DNA of 64,000 nt from Rehmannia glutinosa (GCA_016081115.2 JABTTQ020001790.1:124001-188000), one strand, 5' to 3'; shown: positions 1 through 10,173, counted from the stretch's first letter. The notes: generated from the sequence alone by a model not told the origin. Translations and numbers: made by a program.

Positions 1-230
1 AGGCTTGGTAGTGGTGGAAGAGGCAGAGGTACTTCATCACAGCCAAGACCTAAAGATGTTTGCTATGTGGATCCCCAGAAGAAAGGGCTGATCTACTTAG
101 CTAGGCTAGATTAACATTCCAACATATAGGTGAAGAGGAAGATTGAAGAAGCAAGGAGGAAGGAAGAAGAAGAAAACATAAGGCTCAACAGGGAATAGGA
201 AGAAAGAAAACAGCCGAGGCGTTGAAGATG
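1..230 (+). pseudogene. C-terminal tail of Copia-A ORF3 (partial, decayed)
   Basis: Frame 1 reads a Gly/Arg-rich stretch (GSGGRGRG) followed by RPKDVCYVDPQKKG. This matches the same place in the minus-strand copy (RPKPKDVAYVDPDKK near 4650). After a stop at about 112 the remaining bases still resemble the Lys/Glu/Arg-rich helix that ends ORF3 there, but frameshifts and stops interrupt it. The rest of the gene is off the left edge. Function is unknown; see ORF3 at 4380-9139. Confidence 0.6.
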
Positions 231-482
231 GTTGAACCCCTTCATGTTGTATTATACCTAACTGTAAATACACACACTTGTAAGTACACTGTATATGCCA
301 TAATGTACTTTAATGCTCTGATACATGTTGTTGATGCTCTGATACCTTGTATAAGTTTGTACATCATAAAAGCGTTGTAAAGTGCAAAGAATGATATGTT
401 CAATAAGATAACATATTATACAATAATTCTTTATTTTTTGCACTATTTACTTTGCTATGTTTATTTAAGTTTTGGCATCATC
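231..482 (+). other. 3' untranslated spacer of the Copia-A plus copy
   Basis: AT-rich sequence between the ORF3 tail and the purine tract. It corresponds to 4081-4380 of the minus-strand copy. I see no open frame of note. Confidence 0.6.
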
Positions 483-496
483 AAAAATGGGGAAAT
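483..496 (+). promoter_or_regulatory. Polypurine tract of the Copia-A plus copy
   Basis: AAAAATGGGGAAAT lies directly before the TGTTGGG start of the LTR. This is the usual position of the plus-strand primer in LTR retrotransposons. The matching tract in the other copy is at 4064-4080. Confidence 0.75.
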
Positions 497-1940
497 TGTT
501 GGGAAAATTTATGTATAGATTTTGATGATACCATGTAAAACTTATATCAGGAAGTTGGTACCCCATTTCAAATGTAATTGAACTTGTAATCGATAGGGAC
601 ATACGAGCTGAGTTGAAGTCAACCAAGTTGAATATTACAAGACTCGACTGAAGATTGAAGTGAAGACCCAGCTGTGTGGCAGCTGAGTGAAGTGAAGTAA
701 AGGTTCAGTCAAGTGACATAAAAGCTATCTCAGTCAGCTGACTGACAGCAATGTCATTCGAAAATGATTGGTATTGAATGTCAAAGGGCCATGCAACAGA
801 TAAGACTCGAGAAAGCTGAAAGAGATCCGTTGTTAAGACAAGTCAAGGTTTTGCTGAAAATAGGCATGTGCCAGACTGCCAACACTAATGTTATTTTGCT
901 AAAAGAGTGCAAAAAGCAAGGAACCAATGAGATGTACCTGAAATTTTGTAGAGGCTAAGGAAATGTTGCAGAGCGTTAAATTCAAGGTACGGTCTCCATC
1001 AATGCTGCAAGAGAAGACAAGCCAACAACCTATGAAGTCTTGTTTGAAAAATGTGTATATCTCTTCAACAAACATTTTTTTCAAACGTGCACTATAAAAA
1101 GTTAAGTCATTGGGAGAAGGTTACCCAATCTACGAACAAGCATACAAACATGTCTATCAAGCTTACACAGAAATCCTCAAGTCTAAACTCGAAGGAAATT
1201 GATCCAACACACTCAGTGAAGGAAAGACAACTTCACCAGTTGAAGAGGAAAAATTATTTTCAAGAATAAGGGGTCTACTCTCCAAGGTTGAAGGAGATGT
1301 AGTGAGGTTCCATCGAACCAGAGCTTTGAACATGTTGGAGGGCTACGTGATTAAGTCTAAAGATTTGAAGGAAGTTGAAGTAGCAGGACAACCGTCTTGT
1401 GAAGAAGTTGAGTCGTAGGAGCAACATGTTATGTGATCAAAGCTAACACGGACTGTTAACTACTTTGTAACCAAGTCAAGTTACATAGTGGATTCCTCCA
1501 GAGGTTGGAGAAGAGTGGACTAGAGGAATTACCCCATCCTCGAACCACTATAATTGCTTGTGTCATTTATTTTCAGCGCACTTAATTTCTCGCATTATTT
1601 TCATATCTGCTGATAAGTTAAATTGCTTAAGTATACTGCTAATAACTCTGCTAAAAACAAGTATTGAAAAACGTACTCAAAATTCTAAGGATGAAAGTCT
1701 TCCGCTGATAAAACCAAGTCAACTGCATTTTTAAGTGTTAGTTGAGCACAACTAAGTTATACTATCAACAGCTCAGTTGAGTCTGTTGAGTGGGTAACTT
1801 TGTTGTGTAAGCCAACCTAGTTGTCCCTCAAGGACTTAGCTGACTTGAGTCAACTCTAAAATTGTTTGAAAGGGCTAAAATCAAAAGGTTGGTAAAGTTT
1901 ATTCAACCCCCTTCTAAACTTTGCATATCACCACTTGGGA
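497..1940 (+). repeat. 3' LTR of the Copia-A plus copy
   Basis: It begins TGTTGGGAAAATTT and shares the GATACCATGTAAAACTT block near its start and the TTTATTCAACCCCCTTC block near its end with the LTRs at 2555-4063 and 15335-16858. A TATA-like CTATAAAAAG is at 1092-1101, the same place as CTATAAAAGG in the other LTRs. Short open frames inside it are not genes. GTCAA/TTGAC motifs recur along it. Confidence 0.8.
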
Positions 1941-2554
1941 AAGTTGGTATGCACTGCTACATGGTCATTCCTTTCTGTCTCAAGAATGTTGGAGCAACCT
2001 ATCAGAGTTTTATGTATACCGATGTTCAGGAAGCATCTGGGAAGAAATTCAGAGGTTTATGTCAATGATATATTGGTAAAGAGCAAGCTGGCCAAATCTC
2101 ATGTGGCAAATCTGGCGAAAATGTTCACAGTCCTGAGGAACTTTAGAATGAATTTAAACCCCTGTAATTGTTCTTTTGGGGTTAGGGTTGGAAACTTTCT
2201 GGGCTATATGGTCACGGAAAGGGGGATAGAGGTAAATCTGAAAAAGGTAAAAGCAGTTATATACATGGCATCACCTACTAGTGTCAACAAAGTGTAGCAG
2301 CTCACAGGTTGGATAGCAACGCTGAGTAGGTTCATTTCCAAGTCAGCAGAGAAGAGCTTCCTGTTCTTTAGGGTATTGAGGAAGGTCAAAAAATTTGAAT
2401 GGTCTGAGGAGTGTGAAAGGGCTTTCAGCGAGCTAAATACGTTTTTATTCAAATTGCCCCTACTGACTAAACCAGTTCAGGGAAAAGATCTCTATCTTTA
2501 TCTCTCGGTAGAAGAGATGGCCATGAGTTCAGTTTTACTAAGGTAGGAACAGGA
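1941..2554 (+). pseudogene. Reverse transcriptase fragment of the Tat-lineage gypsy element
   Basis: Two frames together show Ty3/gypsy RT motifs: CYMVIPFCLKNVGATYQ (finger/palm), YVNDILVKS (the catalytic YxDD block) and FLGYMVTERGIEVN. The fragment then runs into the start of RNase H with LYLYLSVEEMAMSSVLLR. The wording is typical of the plant Tat lineage. The catalytic block has Asn where the first Asp is expected, and at least one frameshift and two stops are present, so this is dead. Its continuation is at 16859, after the Copia-A insertion; the bases flanking the insertion are CAGGA (2550-2554) and CAGGG (16859-16863). Confidence 0.85.
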
Positions 2555-4063
2555 TGTAGGTCCCAATGGGTGTGAAGTAAGGTTTAGAGGGGGTTGAATA
2601 AACTTTACCAAATTTTTGATTTAGTCCTTTTAAAATAATTCAACAGAGTTGACTCAAAAACTGTGTTCTTGATGGACGACTAAGTTGGCTTTTCGGCTAA
2701 GTTACCCACTCAATAGACTCGATAGAGCTGTTGATAGTATAACTCGGCTGCTCAAGCTAAATACTTGACTTGGCTGATTGGTTTTTTAACAACTGAAGAC
2801 TTAACACCCTTAGATTAGATTTTAGCTTGTTTTAAACACTTGATTTTTTGCACATAGTTATTTATCAGTTGGATTGCAAATATGATCGGCAGATATATAC
2901 AGGACAGTAAATTTGCTGAAAGTAAATGACAAAAATATTTTATAGAGGTTCGAAGATGGGGTAATTCTTCTAATCCTCTCTTCTCCAACTCATGGAGGAA
3001 TCCACTATGTAACAGATCAGTTTACAAAGCGGTGAACGATCTGAGACGCCTTGATCAAACGGCTAGCTTCTCTTGCGACTCGACTTCTTCATAGGTTTTG
3101 CGCTTTGCTATTTTGATTCACTCTCAAGTTCTTGGATTTGATCACGAAACCCTCCAACAAACCTTATAATGGTTCGACCTGGAACCTTTCTACAATCCTA
3201 GCTTGGAAAGTAGACCCCTTTGATTTCTTCAAAAGTTTCCTCTTCAACAGATTTGAAGTTGTCTTTCCTTCACAACTTGTGTTGGATCGTTTTTCTTCGA
3301 GTTTCAGGCTTGAGGAATTTCTTGAATGTTTATGAGAATATTGCAGGTTAAATGCTTGAATATTGCTTGCTTGTTTGTGGTTCAGGTCACCTCTTCTCAA
3401 TAACTTCCTCAGCCTTTTATAGTGAACATTTGAAATTTTGCCCGTTGAAGAGATAGACTAATTTCAAATGCCACTTGTGTTCATTGGCTTGTGTTGGTGC
3501 AGATTCTTGATGTTGACCTTTCCTCGTATTAAATGACTTCAGCGGCATTGCAGTGCTCGACACAAATGCAAGTGTTTCCCATTGGTTCATTTCTTTTGCA
3601 TAATTCTGGGACTAACACTTTAGACTTGACAGCTTTGACATATTACTATACTGAGTAATATTCTTGATTTGAATCAACGGATCTAAGTTAGTTGTCTTGA
3701 CTAGACTGCTGTCTGTACCCAGGTGACTTAAATCAACTCCAGTCATTGGATAACTCAACTGTCACTTCAAATTAAGACTTGACTCCTTGGGTTAACTTGA
3801 CTGACACATCTTACAGCTGTTTCACAGCTGACTTTCCTTTAGTTGAGTCATTGACTTCCTTCATGGCTTTACTGGTGGCACTTGTAAACAGAAGTCTTCA
3901 CATAGTCCGCAGTTGACTTCTTGTAATCTTTGGCATAGCTGACTTGACTCAGCTTTTCCATCCCTATCTATTACAATTAGAATTACAAGGAAAATGGGGT
4001 GCCAACTTCCTAGTTTAAGTTTTACATGGTATCATCAAAATCTACTCAATAAATTTCCTTACA
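2555..4063 (-). repeat. 3' LTR of Copia-A
   Basis: About 1,509 bp. On the element strand it begins TGTAAGGAAATTTA (at 4063) and ends near CCCATTGGGACCTACA (at 2555). It aligns along its whole length with 15335-16858. A TATA box, CTATAAAAGG, is at 3413-3422. Small open frames in it are not genes. Confidence 0.9.
3413..3422 (-). promoter_or_regulatory. TATA box in the Copia-A 3' LTR
   Basis: CTATAAAAGG on the element strand, conserved at 16211-16220 in the 5' LTR and as CTATAAAAAG at 1092 in the plus copy. Conservation across three LTRs supports it as the promoter core. Confidence 0.6.
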
Positions 4064-4080
4064 ATTTCCCCCTTTTTTAT
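4064..4080 (-). promoter_or_regulatory. Polypurine tract of Copia-A
   Basis: The element strand reads ATAAAAAAGGGGGAAAT immediately before the TGTAAGG start of the 3' LTR. This is the expected plus-strand priming site. Confidence 0.85.
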
Positions 4081-4379
4081 GATGTCAAAACTTAAAAACA
4101 TTCAAAGAAAGTAAACAACAAAGATACATACAGACAATGCAGTAACAAAGAATGTATGCTTAAAATAGATCTTTTTATTGATCATAGCATTCTTGTCCTT
4201 TACACAGCTGTTTACATTCGGTATCAAAGCAACATAAATGTATACATCTTAAAACATAGTATATCTAAGCTAAGATACATAAAGAGTGAAAATTATAGGG
4301 AAATTCACTAAGCTTATAATAGAAAACTTACATAGATGTATTTACAATAAAAATACACGAAGGGGTTTGCAACAACACT
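4081..4379 (-). other. 3' untranslated stretch of Copia-A between ORF3 and the purine tract
   Basis: AT-rich, with no supported coding. The end of ORF3 (stop at 4380-4382) borders it. Confidence 0.6.
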
Positions 4380-4645
4380 TCAATGCCTTTGCTGCTTCCT
4401 TCCTCTTTCTTCATCAGCTCTTCTTTTGTCTGGATCATCCTTTTTCCTCTTTCTTTCCTCTTCTTCTCTCTTCTTCTTTTCGTAGGCCTGTTTGACAGCA
4501 GGGTCATCCGTTTGCTTCCTCTCGAGCCATTCTCTAGTTTGCCTTTGATTTTCTTCTTCTTGCCTCTTTGCAGCTTCAGCGTTTTTTCTTTCAACCTCTC
4601 GGTTGGCAAGGTGATCATATCCATCCCAGTAGATTAAGCCTTTTT
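4380..4645 (-). pseudogene. ORF3 C-terminal charged helix
   Basis: In the frame ending at the 4380-4382 stop the product is about 80 residues dominated by Lys, Arg and Glu (for example KKKREEEERKRKKDDPDKRR), which predicts a long single helix. It is in the same frame as the coiled coil at 5010-5777, but the joining stretch passes through another frame and several stops. A homologous tail exists at 1-230. Confidence 0.5.
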
Positions 4646-5009
4646 TTATCAGGATCTACATATGCTACGTCTTTGGGTTTTGGTCGAGATTGGGAACCTC
4701 TTCCACCACCACTTCTTCCCCTTCCTGACTCAGCTCTTCCACCTCTTGTAGTGTATTGCAAGGGAGTCTTCTGCTTTCTAGCTGAGTGACTGCTGGAAGA
4801 CTGCTGCTTTTCAGCTGATTTAACCACATCCAATCCTTTCTCCCAATACAGATCTCAGGCTTGCGGTAGAATCATTCCTTGAAAATAGCCTTCTAATTCC
4901 AGAGTTTAAACTCATCAATTTATCTGGGCTCAGATCCATCATCGGGCATCGTAAGTTCTCTTGGGGGTTGAATCACAGCGTAGTCCTTTCCGGCTGGAGG
5001 ACCACCATA

Positions 5010-5777
5010 TTATTTCCTTATTTCATGCACGCAGGCTTCTTGTTTCTCGGCAAACTCCTCAAATTCAGCTTCAATGACTTTTCTTTTATCTGCCATTGAC
5101 ACAGTAGCTTTCTCGATTGGTAAGGTCACAGGGAGTTTGCTGAGGATAGATGCAGTGATTTGACCTTGCTGAGGGATTTCAGCGAACATCAATTTTAATT
5201 TCTTTGAACTTCCTTCCCTTTCAGCTGCATCGCCTTTCTTGAATTTTTCTTCTTTCAAACCCTTGAGGAACTCCTTTTCCCCCATTTTGGCATCATCAAA
5301 GGAGAGAGGTACCCCAGGGAATATTCCTCCGAGGATAAAGTCCAGTCTACTGATAGTTGAGTTGTGCTTGGAGTCTACCGCATCATACGCGGTTCGAAAT
5401 TCTGAGCGTGTTGCCTTGGACTCGGCTGATACTATATTTATTTCAGCCATGAGAAGGTTGGATTTCTCATTCATGGCATTCTCGAGTCTGGCAATTTCAT
5501 TCTTGTGGAAATGTTGCAACAGCTCCATATCCGTTTTGTGAGACTGGTTTATCCTTTCAATGAACTCATTCATCCTTTGCCTGTACATGGAGTTATCAGC
5601 AGTCCATACGAGCATTCTTCCATATAAAACCTTGAAATAATGGACTTGCTCGATTCTCATTGCAGTCTGTTGTTGAGCCCATTCCCGTAGTCTCACCACT
5701 ATGCCTCGCAGATTGGCTGTGAGAGTGGCATCTCGATTGTCCAGGCACATGTCTAGAGAGGTCTGATGACGTTCCAT
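5010..5777 (-). CDS. ORF3 coiled-coil segment (255 codons open)
   Basis: An open stretch within ORF3, starting at an ATG only because frames upstream are broken. It is rich in Glu, Lys, Arg, Met and Gln, with heptad-like spacing around residues 60-130, including MYRQRMNEFIERINQ and MELLQHFHKNEIARLENAM, so a coiled coil is likely. The C-terminal half has charged loops (EEFAEKQEACVHEIRK before the stop). I recognise no enzyme motif. Its likely role is oligomerisation of the ORF3 product, by inference from composition only. Confidence 0.45.
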   Translation of the reverse strand: MERHQTSLDMCLDNRDATLTANLRGIVVRLREWAQQQTAMRIEQVHYFKVLYGRMLVWTADNSMYRQRMNEFIERINQSHKTDMELLQHFHKNEIARLENAMNEKSNLLMAEINIVSAESKATRSEFRTAYDAVDSKHNSTISRLDFILGGIFPGVPLSFDDAKMGEKEFLKGLKEEKFKKGDAAEREGSSKKLKLMFAEIPQQGQITASILSKLPVTLPIEKATVSMADKRKVIEAEFEEFAEKQEACVHEIRK

Positions 5778-6131
5778 CTTCTCAATCTCTTCACATATTT
5801 TCTTGAAGACATCATGGAACTCAGCTTGGACATAGGATCCAGATGATGGTCATTCTGCGTCAAAACCGAAATCAGCTGGAACAATCGTATCTGTGGGAAT
5901 AACTAGATTTTCCTTACGGTGTATCTTCTTCCTTCAGCAGATGTCTCTTCCTCTAATTCAGGCAGATCCTTGGAGAAGGGGAACATGTCTTGGAATGCAT
6001 CATCGCGCATATAGGGGATTTCTTGTTGCTCAGGTGCTTGCGATGACTCAGCTCGTTGTGCCTCGGCTGCGCGGCTTCATTGCGCAAATGGTCACAAGCT
6101 GGGAGCTCTGTGGATCGAGCCGATGGAGTCG

Positions 6132-8000
6132 TTACTGCTGCAACTGTGGGAGCCTGCGCAGATGACTCGGTTCCAGCTGGGGCATTTGAGATGTTTTACC
6201 CAGCTGACTGAGCCTCAGCTGTCTGAACAACTTCCTCGGTCTTAGTAGGTTTTTCCAATTGAGTAATCTTGTCCTTAGCTGTATCATCAGCTTCATCGGA
6301 GGATGATGAGACTGTGGAGTTGGCTCATCATCAAAATTGAATCTCATGGGAGCCGTCTTCTCACTGACTTGGCTCTGAGATTTGTGAACATCCGCAACTG
6401 TGTCCATCATAGGATCATTATGTTGAACGGACTCCTCTTCATCCTCCGATCCCAAAAATGATGTATCAATGTGTTCTTGGGAGTCTTGAAGGGCACCAAT
6501 AACTTCTTATGTGATAGCACCTTCAAGTTGAGGGATGTTCTCAATTTCAACACCTTTACCAAGGGAAGTCCCAACCTCTCGTTGGCCTTCAATACCCCCA
6601 GCAGTCTCCTCTGCTGCAAGGCTTTCAGCAATCTCTTTGACAGTCTCAGCTGTCTTACGGTCTTCGATACTCCCTTCGATAGACTCAACTGTCTTGGGGT
6701 CATGGACATTGGCATCCAGAAGAGTCTCAACCCCTTGGATTGCACTTTAAGAGCCCAGAGTGTTAACTCCTGGGGCTTCACCATCCTTTGCCTCAATTGT
6801 GATAGCAGCGTCATCGGCCTTCAAAGCAGTTGACATTTCAGATGAGACATACTCAACTGTCTGAGCTCCGTCAATGTCAGTCTGCTTTTTTTCAAATTCT
6901 TTCTCACCTTCGCCTCCTAACTCCATTGATGTGTCTCCCACGGCAACCTCCAACCCAGCTGTGGTGGAGAGAGTTTCCCCCTCAGTTGGTACACCGACTG
7001 AGTAAATAAGAGTGGGGTCACTCTGCTCCAGAGACGCGACTTTGTCCTTTGAGTGATCAGCCGCTGGGGCAGGTGTGAGAACACCTTCTTCAGGGGTAGG
7101 CTTAGCTTGGGTGCCCAAATTCCCAGCTTCATCGCTATCTCCCTGGGAGTCATTCTCTGATTGCACAGGAGACGTGGCTGCAGCAATGTCCGTCGCAATT
7201 TGTTGTGCCACTCCCAAAGGATCAATTTGCAGAAGAGTTTGGGAGGACTCTCCTGGGCCTTCTAGTAAGCATTTCTCGTGCATGGCTTTGGATTCCTGCA
7301 AGGCTTGCTGCATTTCCAACTTCTCAACTGCAGCAGCGGATCCATGTCCTCATCGCTGTCTGAGAGCATATCAAGATGCATGTGAGTATGCTGTAGAGAG
7401 CCTGTAAATGAGCACATCTTGGATTTCTCCAAGGCTTGGGCTTGCTCAGCAGCTCTCTCATTTTCTTCCTCTTTGAGAATGCGAAGGATGTCCAAGCAGT
7501 TTTCTTCATTGAGGGCAGATCGGACATCATTTACGCAGAGGAATCGGAGAAGCTCTTCTTCTTCTTCAATGAACTCAGGGTGAGTGAATTGTACCTTGAG
7601 TGATTCAACTTCCATGCTCTCCACTCTCTTAAGCGTCTTTGAATATCGGGATAAACTGGAGAATACATAATCACATCATCATCATCATCGACCTCATCTC
7701 CAGTTTCCAGAATGGGAGGTAAGAGTCATTGCTCTTTCTCAGATGCAGCAACATCAGTTATAGGAGAGGAGCCAACTCTTTCAACATCAGGCTCAGTTGT
7801 GTCGGCTGCTTTACTTTTCTCAGCTATTTTCCTCGCAGCTGGGTCTTCGGCGGATCTCTGCTGATCATCATCAGCAAATTGCATCGATACTTCAACAATT
7901 TCCAGAGACTGCTCTTCTTGATCACCACTAGTCTCAGTTGCTTTCTCTAGCTGAGTACCAGATTCAGCTGTTTTTTCAAGCTCAGATTGCTTGAACAACC
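6132..8000 (-). pseudogene. ORF3 acidic, low-complexity middle region
   Basis: Overlapping minus-strand open stretches (7998-7726, 7624-7262, 7319-6747, 6455-6132, plus another frame across 6750-6530) encode Glu/Asp/Ser/Ala-rich sequence. Short phrases recur, such as VESIEGSIEDRKTAETVKE and SDSDEDMD. Frames switch near 7300, 6750 and 6450. The plus-strand open frames here are shadows of it. It resembles a disordered linker rather than a folded enzyme; no family is recognised. Confidence 0.45.
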
Positions 8001-8118
8001 GTCTCTTCTTAGGGCGAACCAGTGGAACTTATGGTTCTATCTCAACAGATTCATCAGAAGTAAGGATTTGGACACTCTTCTTAGAGGTAGCTGCCTTCCT
8101 CGACTTGACAGTCCTCTT

Positions 8119-8460
8119 CTACTTTACGATAGGGGAGGGAATATGGTGTTTCTCCTCTATCTCGGCTGCGTGGGCAGGAGTATTGGCTGCATGGGCAGGT
8201 GACTTGGCTGCGTGGGCAGGAGCTTTGGACTTTGCTACGGGAGCAGGGGCTTTCTTTGACTTGGCTGCAGGGGAAGGAGCAGGCTTGGATACTGTAGCTT
8301 TCTTCTTTGGAGGAGGAGTCTCAGTTGCATCTTCGAGGATCAGCTGATTCCCCTTCACTGGTATTAGCCTTTCTGGCATGGGCCTTCTTCTGGGCACCGG
8401 AGAGATTTGCCTTGAACATCTTCTTATTAACATGGAAGGGCTTTCAATGATGGAGAGCAA
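8119..8460 (-). pseudogene. ORF3 basic Lys/Ala/Pro-rich segment
   Basis: Encodes repeats of the type KSKAPAHAAKSPAHAA with many Lys, Ala and Pro residues, comparable in composition to linker-histone tails. It follows the folded N-terminal part after a frame change. The composition suggests nucleic-acid or chromatin contact; that is an inference. Confidence 0.45.
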
Positions 8461-8620
8461 TGCCCTTTACCTCTATAAGATGGCCAATCACAAGGCCGTA
8501 GCCCAATGAGCATCCAAAGGACCCGTCCTCGTTAAAGGTCCTGTTTCAAAGACATTCGGCAAAGTCTGCTGTAAACAAACTCGGCTAGTTAACTTTCTTT
8601 CCTTCGCATGATCGCAACCA

Positions 8621-9139
8621 TCACGATCGCCTTAGTTTTGACAGAAAGCGATTGAAGCTTCCAAATTTCATGTCAAGACACTTCGAGACGACGTACATCA
8701 GCTTGTGATAGTTGTCTTTCAACAGTTCCTTCTTGGCCATATAGACCACTTTCGCAGCACACTCAGGCTTGGCAATTTCTTTCCAAGCCGCAGCTAAGTC
8801 GACATTTGCCTCATAGATGTCCTTCAAGCCCTCCGCGGGCAACAAACAGTGCTCAACAAGGTCTTTGGCATTGAGTTTAATGACCTTGCTGTGGACGAAA
8901 GATTTGTTTTCATCGTCCTCCTGTACTTCTGCATTTACATAAAACATAGCGACCTCCTCAAGGTACGTATGAGAGTATTCAATTGTCAAAAAGTCCTTCA
9001 GGCCGGACTTCTCCAACAACTCAGCTATCTTCTTGACTAGGGTCTCATCAATACCCTGTTTGATCATTCCTTCAAAATCCACTGAAGAACTAGTGTGGAT
9101 TTGCTTTGAGAGCTTCACAAAATCGTACTTTGGGGCCAT
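8621..9139 (-). CDS. ORF3 N-terminal folded domain (172 codons open)
   Basis: ATG at 9139 lies in a favourable context (GAAATGGCC) about 140 bp after a TATA-like element, and is taken as the ORF3 start. The product begins MAPKYDFVKL and contains a helical, mixed-charge domain with phrases such as FYVNAEV and SFVHSKVIKLNAKDLVE. That pattern resembles the N-terminal domain of plant retrotransposon env-like or putative transposon proteins (a strand, then a kinase-free helical core), a family recognised loosely. The next in-frame stop at 8621 looks like a frameshift, because similar coding continues in another frame to about 8400. There is no hydrophobic membrane segment. Confidence 0.55.
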   Translation of the reverse strand: MAPKYDFVKLSKQIHTSSSVDFEGMIKQGIDETLVKKIAELLEKSGLKDFLTIEYSHTYLEEVAMFYVNAEVQEDDENKSFVHSKVIKLNAKDLVEHCLLPAEGLKDIYEANVDLAAAWKEIAKPECAAKVVYMAKKELLKDNYHKLMYVVSKCLDMKFGSFNRFLSKLRRS

Positions 9140-9760
9140 TTCCAGAGTTTTTACTGATTACAATAAGGATAAAAAACTTTCTTGAGAGAGACTAGGGTTC
9201 GCACAAGATTTCAGAGAAAAATACTTCCTTTGCTTGAAGATGAATAGTTCGCGTGAGGAGAGAGAAATGCGAAGTTCCGTATATAAGGGACGTGAAAGGG
9301 CATATTTCGGATATTGAAATATTGATCAAAATCAACGGCTAAGATTAGAAAGTCAAAATCGCATTTAATTCCCCGCATTAAATGCAGCAGCATTTATATC
9401 CAATCATATGGTTTCTTATCGGCACTTTTATGTGAATGTCATTATTATGATGACGTCATCCTTAAAAACATTCCCGCTTAATTAAAACGACTGCGTTTTT
9501 GTCGCTTAGCTCATAAATGATTCAGCTTATATCCAAGGTGACTCAACTCGCTTCTCTTTTCTCATGAAGTAACTCAATTGTCAATGAACTCAATACGGTG
9601 ACTTTTCCATAAGATCGTTTCACTTGGTGAAATGTAAAACTTACTCTACTTCCATTTTCTCATCTTCTTTCTCTATTGATTGACTCTTCTGAGTTTCAAC
9701 TCAGCTCAATTAACCCTAACTCATTTTTGAGCTCTTCAAACCTTGATTCACATAGAGGCT
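9140..9760 (-). promoter_or_regulatory. Promoter-like spacer between pol and ORF3 of Copia-A
   Basis: Non-coding on both strands. On the element strand it holds a perfect palindrome, GATGACGTCATC (9449-9460, core TGACGTCA, a bZIP/TGA-type site), then TATATA (9280-9285) inside CCCTTATATACGG. A CT-rich leader with AACCCTAG follows, and then the ORF3 ATG at 9139. The spacing (TATA to ATG about 140 bp) fits an RNA polymerase II promoter. This suggests ORF3 may be expressed from its own transcript; unproven. Confidence 0.4.
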
Positions 9761-10172
9761 TTGTGAATATATCAATAACCTTGTTTAGCAATTGAGATGT
9801 ATTCCAAGGTGATGTCTTTCTATTCAACATGATCTCTTATGAAATGATATCTGACATCAATTTTCTTTATTCTTGAATACAACATAGGATTCTGAGTGAT
9901 TGCAATAGCACTAGTGTTATCACACATAATTGGAATTTCTCTTTATTCAATATCATAATATCTCAGTTGTTGTCTCATCCATAAGACTTGGGCACAACAA
10001 TCGCGACGCAGCCTATGTACTTCTTCTTGATTGTGGATGTGGATTGAATTTTGTTTCTTACTGAACCAAGAAACCAATCTGTTTCCGAGCATTTGACATG
10101 TACCTGAGGTACTCTTCCTGTCAACTCTACATCCAGCATAGTGTGAGTCTGAGTAACCAATCAGCTTGAATC
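9761..10172 (-). pseudogene. Copia-A RNase H, C-terminal part
   Basis: Directly continues the RT-RNase H gene after its stop. Read across frame changes it shows copia RNase H landmarks: a DRKSTSGTC block, FSKKQNS, DNTSAIAI and a YHFIRDHV-like block, then decays. It is broken by frameshifts near 10160 and 10000. Confidence 0.7.
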
Positions 10173-10173
10173 C

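Larger units (their letters stand above)
1..1940 (+). mobile_element. 3' end of a Copia-A element (plus-strand copy, truncated by window edge)
   Basis: This is the end of a Ty1/copia retrotransposon: a coding tail (1-230), an untranslated stretch, a purine tract and a full 3' LTR. Family membership is shown by comparison with the complete minus-strand copy at 2555-16858. The coding tail matches the end of its ORF3, and the LTR starts and ends with similar sequence, at roughly 70-75 percent identity by eye. It lies in opposite orientation to that copy and only 614 bp from it. The right border is approximate because the LTR end is worn where it meets gypsy RT sequence. The left part, with the 5' LTR, is outside the window, so its target duplication cannot be checked. 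Confidence 0.8.
4380..9139 (-). pseudogene. Copia-A ORF3: long accessory gene after pol (env-like position), broken
   Basis: About 4.76 kb, or roughly 1,590 codons if it were open. The minus strand carries coding-like blocks that change frame several times. In order they are a globular N-terminal region (9139-8621), a second folded block (about 8560-8400), a Lys/Ala/Pro-rich segment with PAHAA repeats (8400-8130), Glu/Ser/Asp-rich acidic segments (8000-6130), a coiled coil (5777-5010), a Gly/Arg-rich patch (about 4760-4700) and a Lys/Glu/Arg-rich helix ending at 4380. I see no clear signal peptide or membrane span, although this is where env-like genes sit in Sireviruses and some gypsy elements. 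Several breaks fall in short homopolymers; for example, a run of seven A near 4640 shifts the frame. A promoter-like region lies upstream. The product is unknown. Confidence 0.6.

Noticed and set aside
764..1269. Small plus-strand open frames at 764-958 and 1051-1269
   Set aside because: Inside the Copia-A LTR, not conserved in the other two LTRs.
4383..4789. Plus-strand hydrophobic frames that look like membrane proteins
   Set aside because: They are the complement of the Lys/Glu/Arg-rich ORF3 tail, which always reads Ser/Phe/Leu on the other strand.
7075..7407. Plus-strand open frame over ORF3
   Set aside because: Complement of the Glu/Ser-rich ORF3 middle; no motif of its own.
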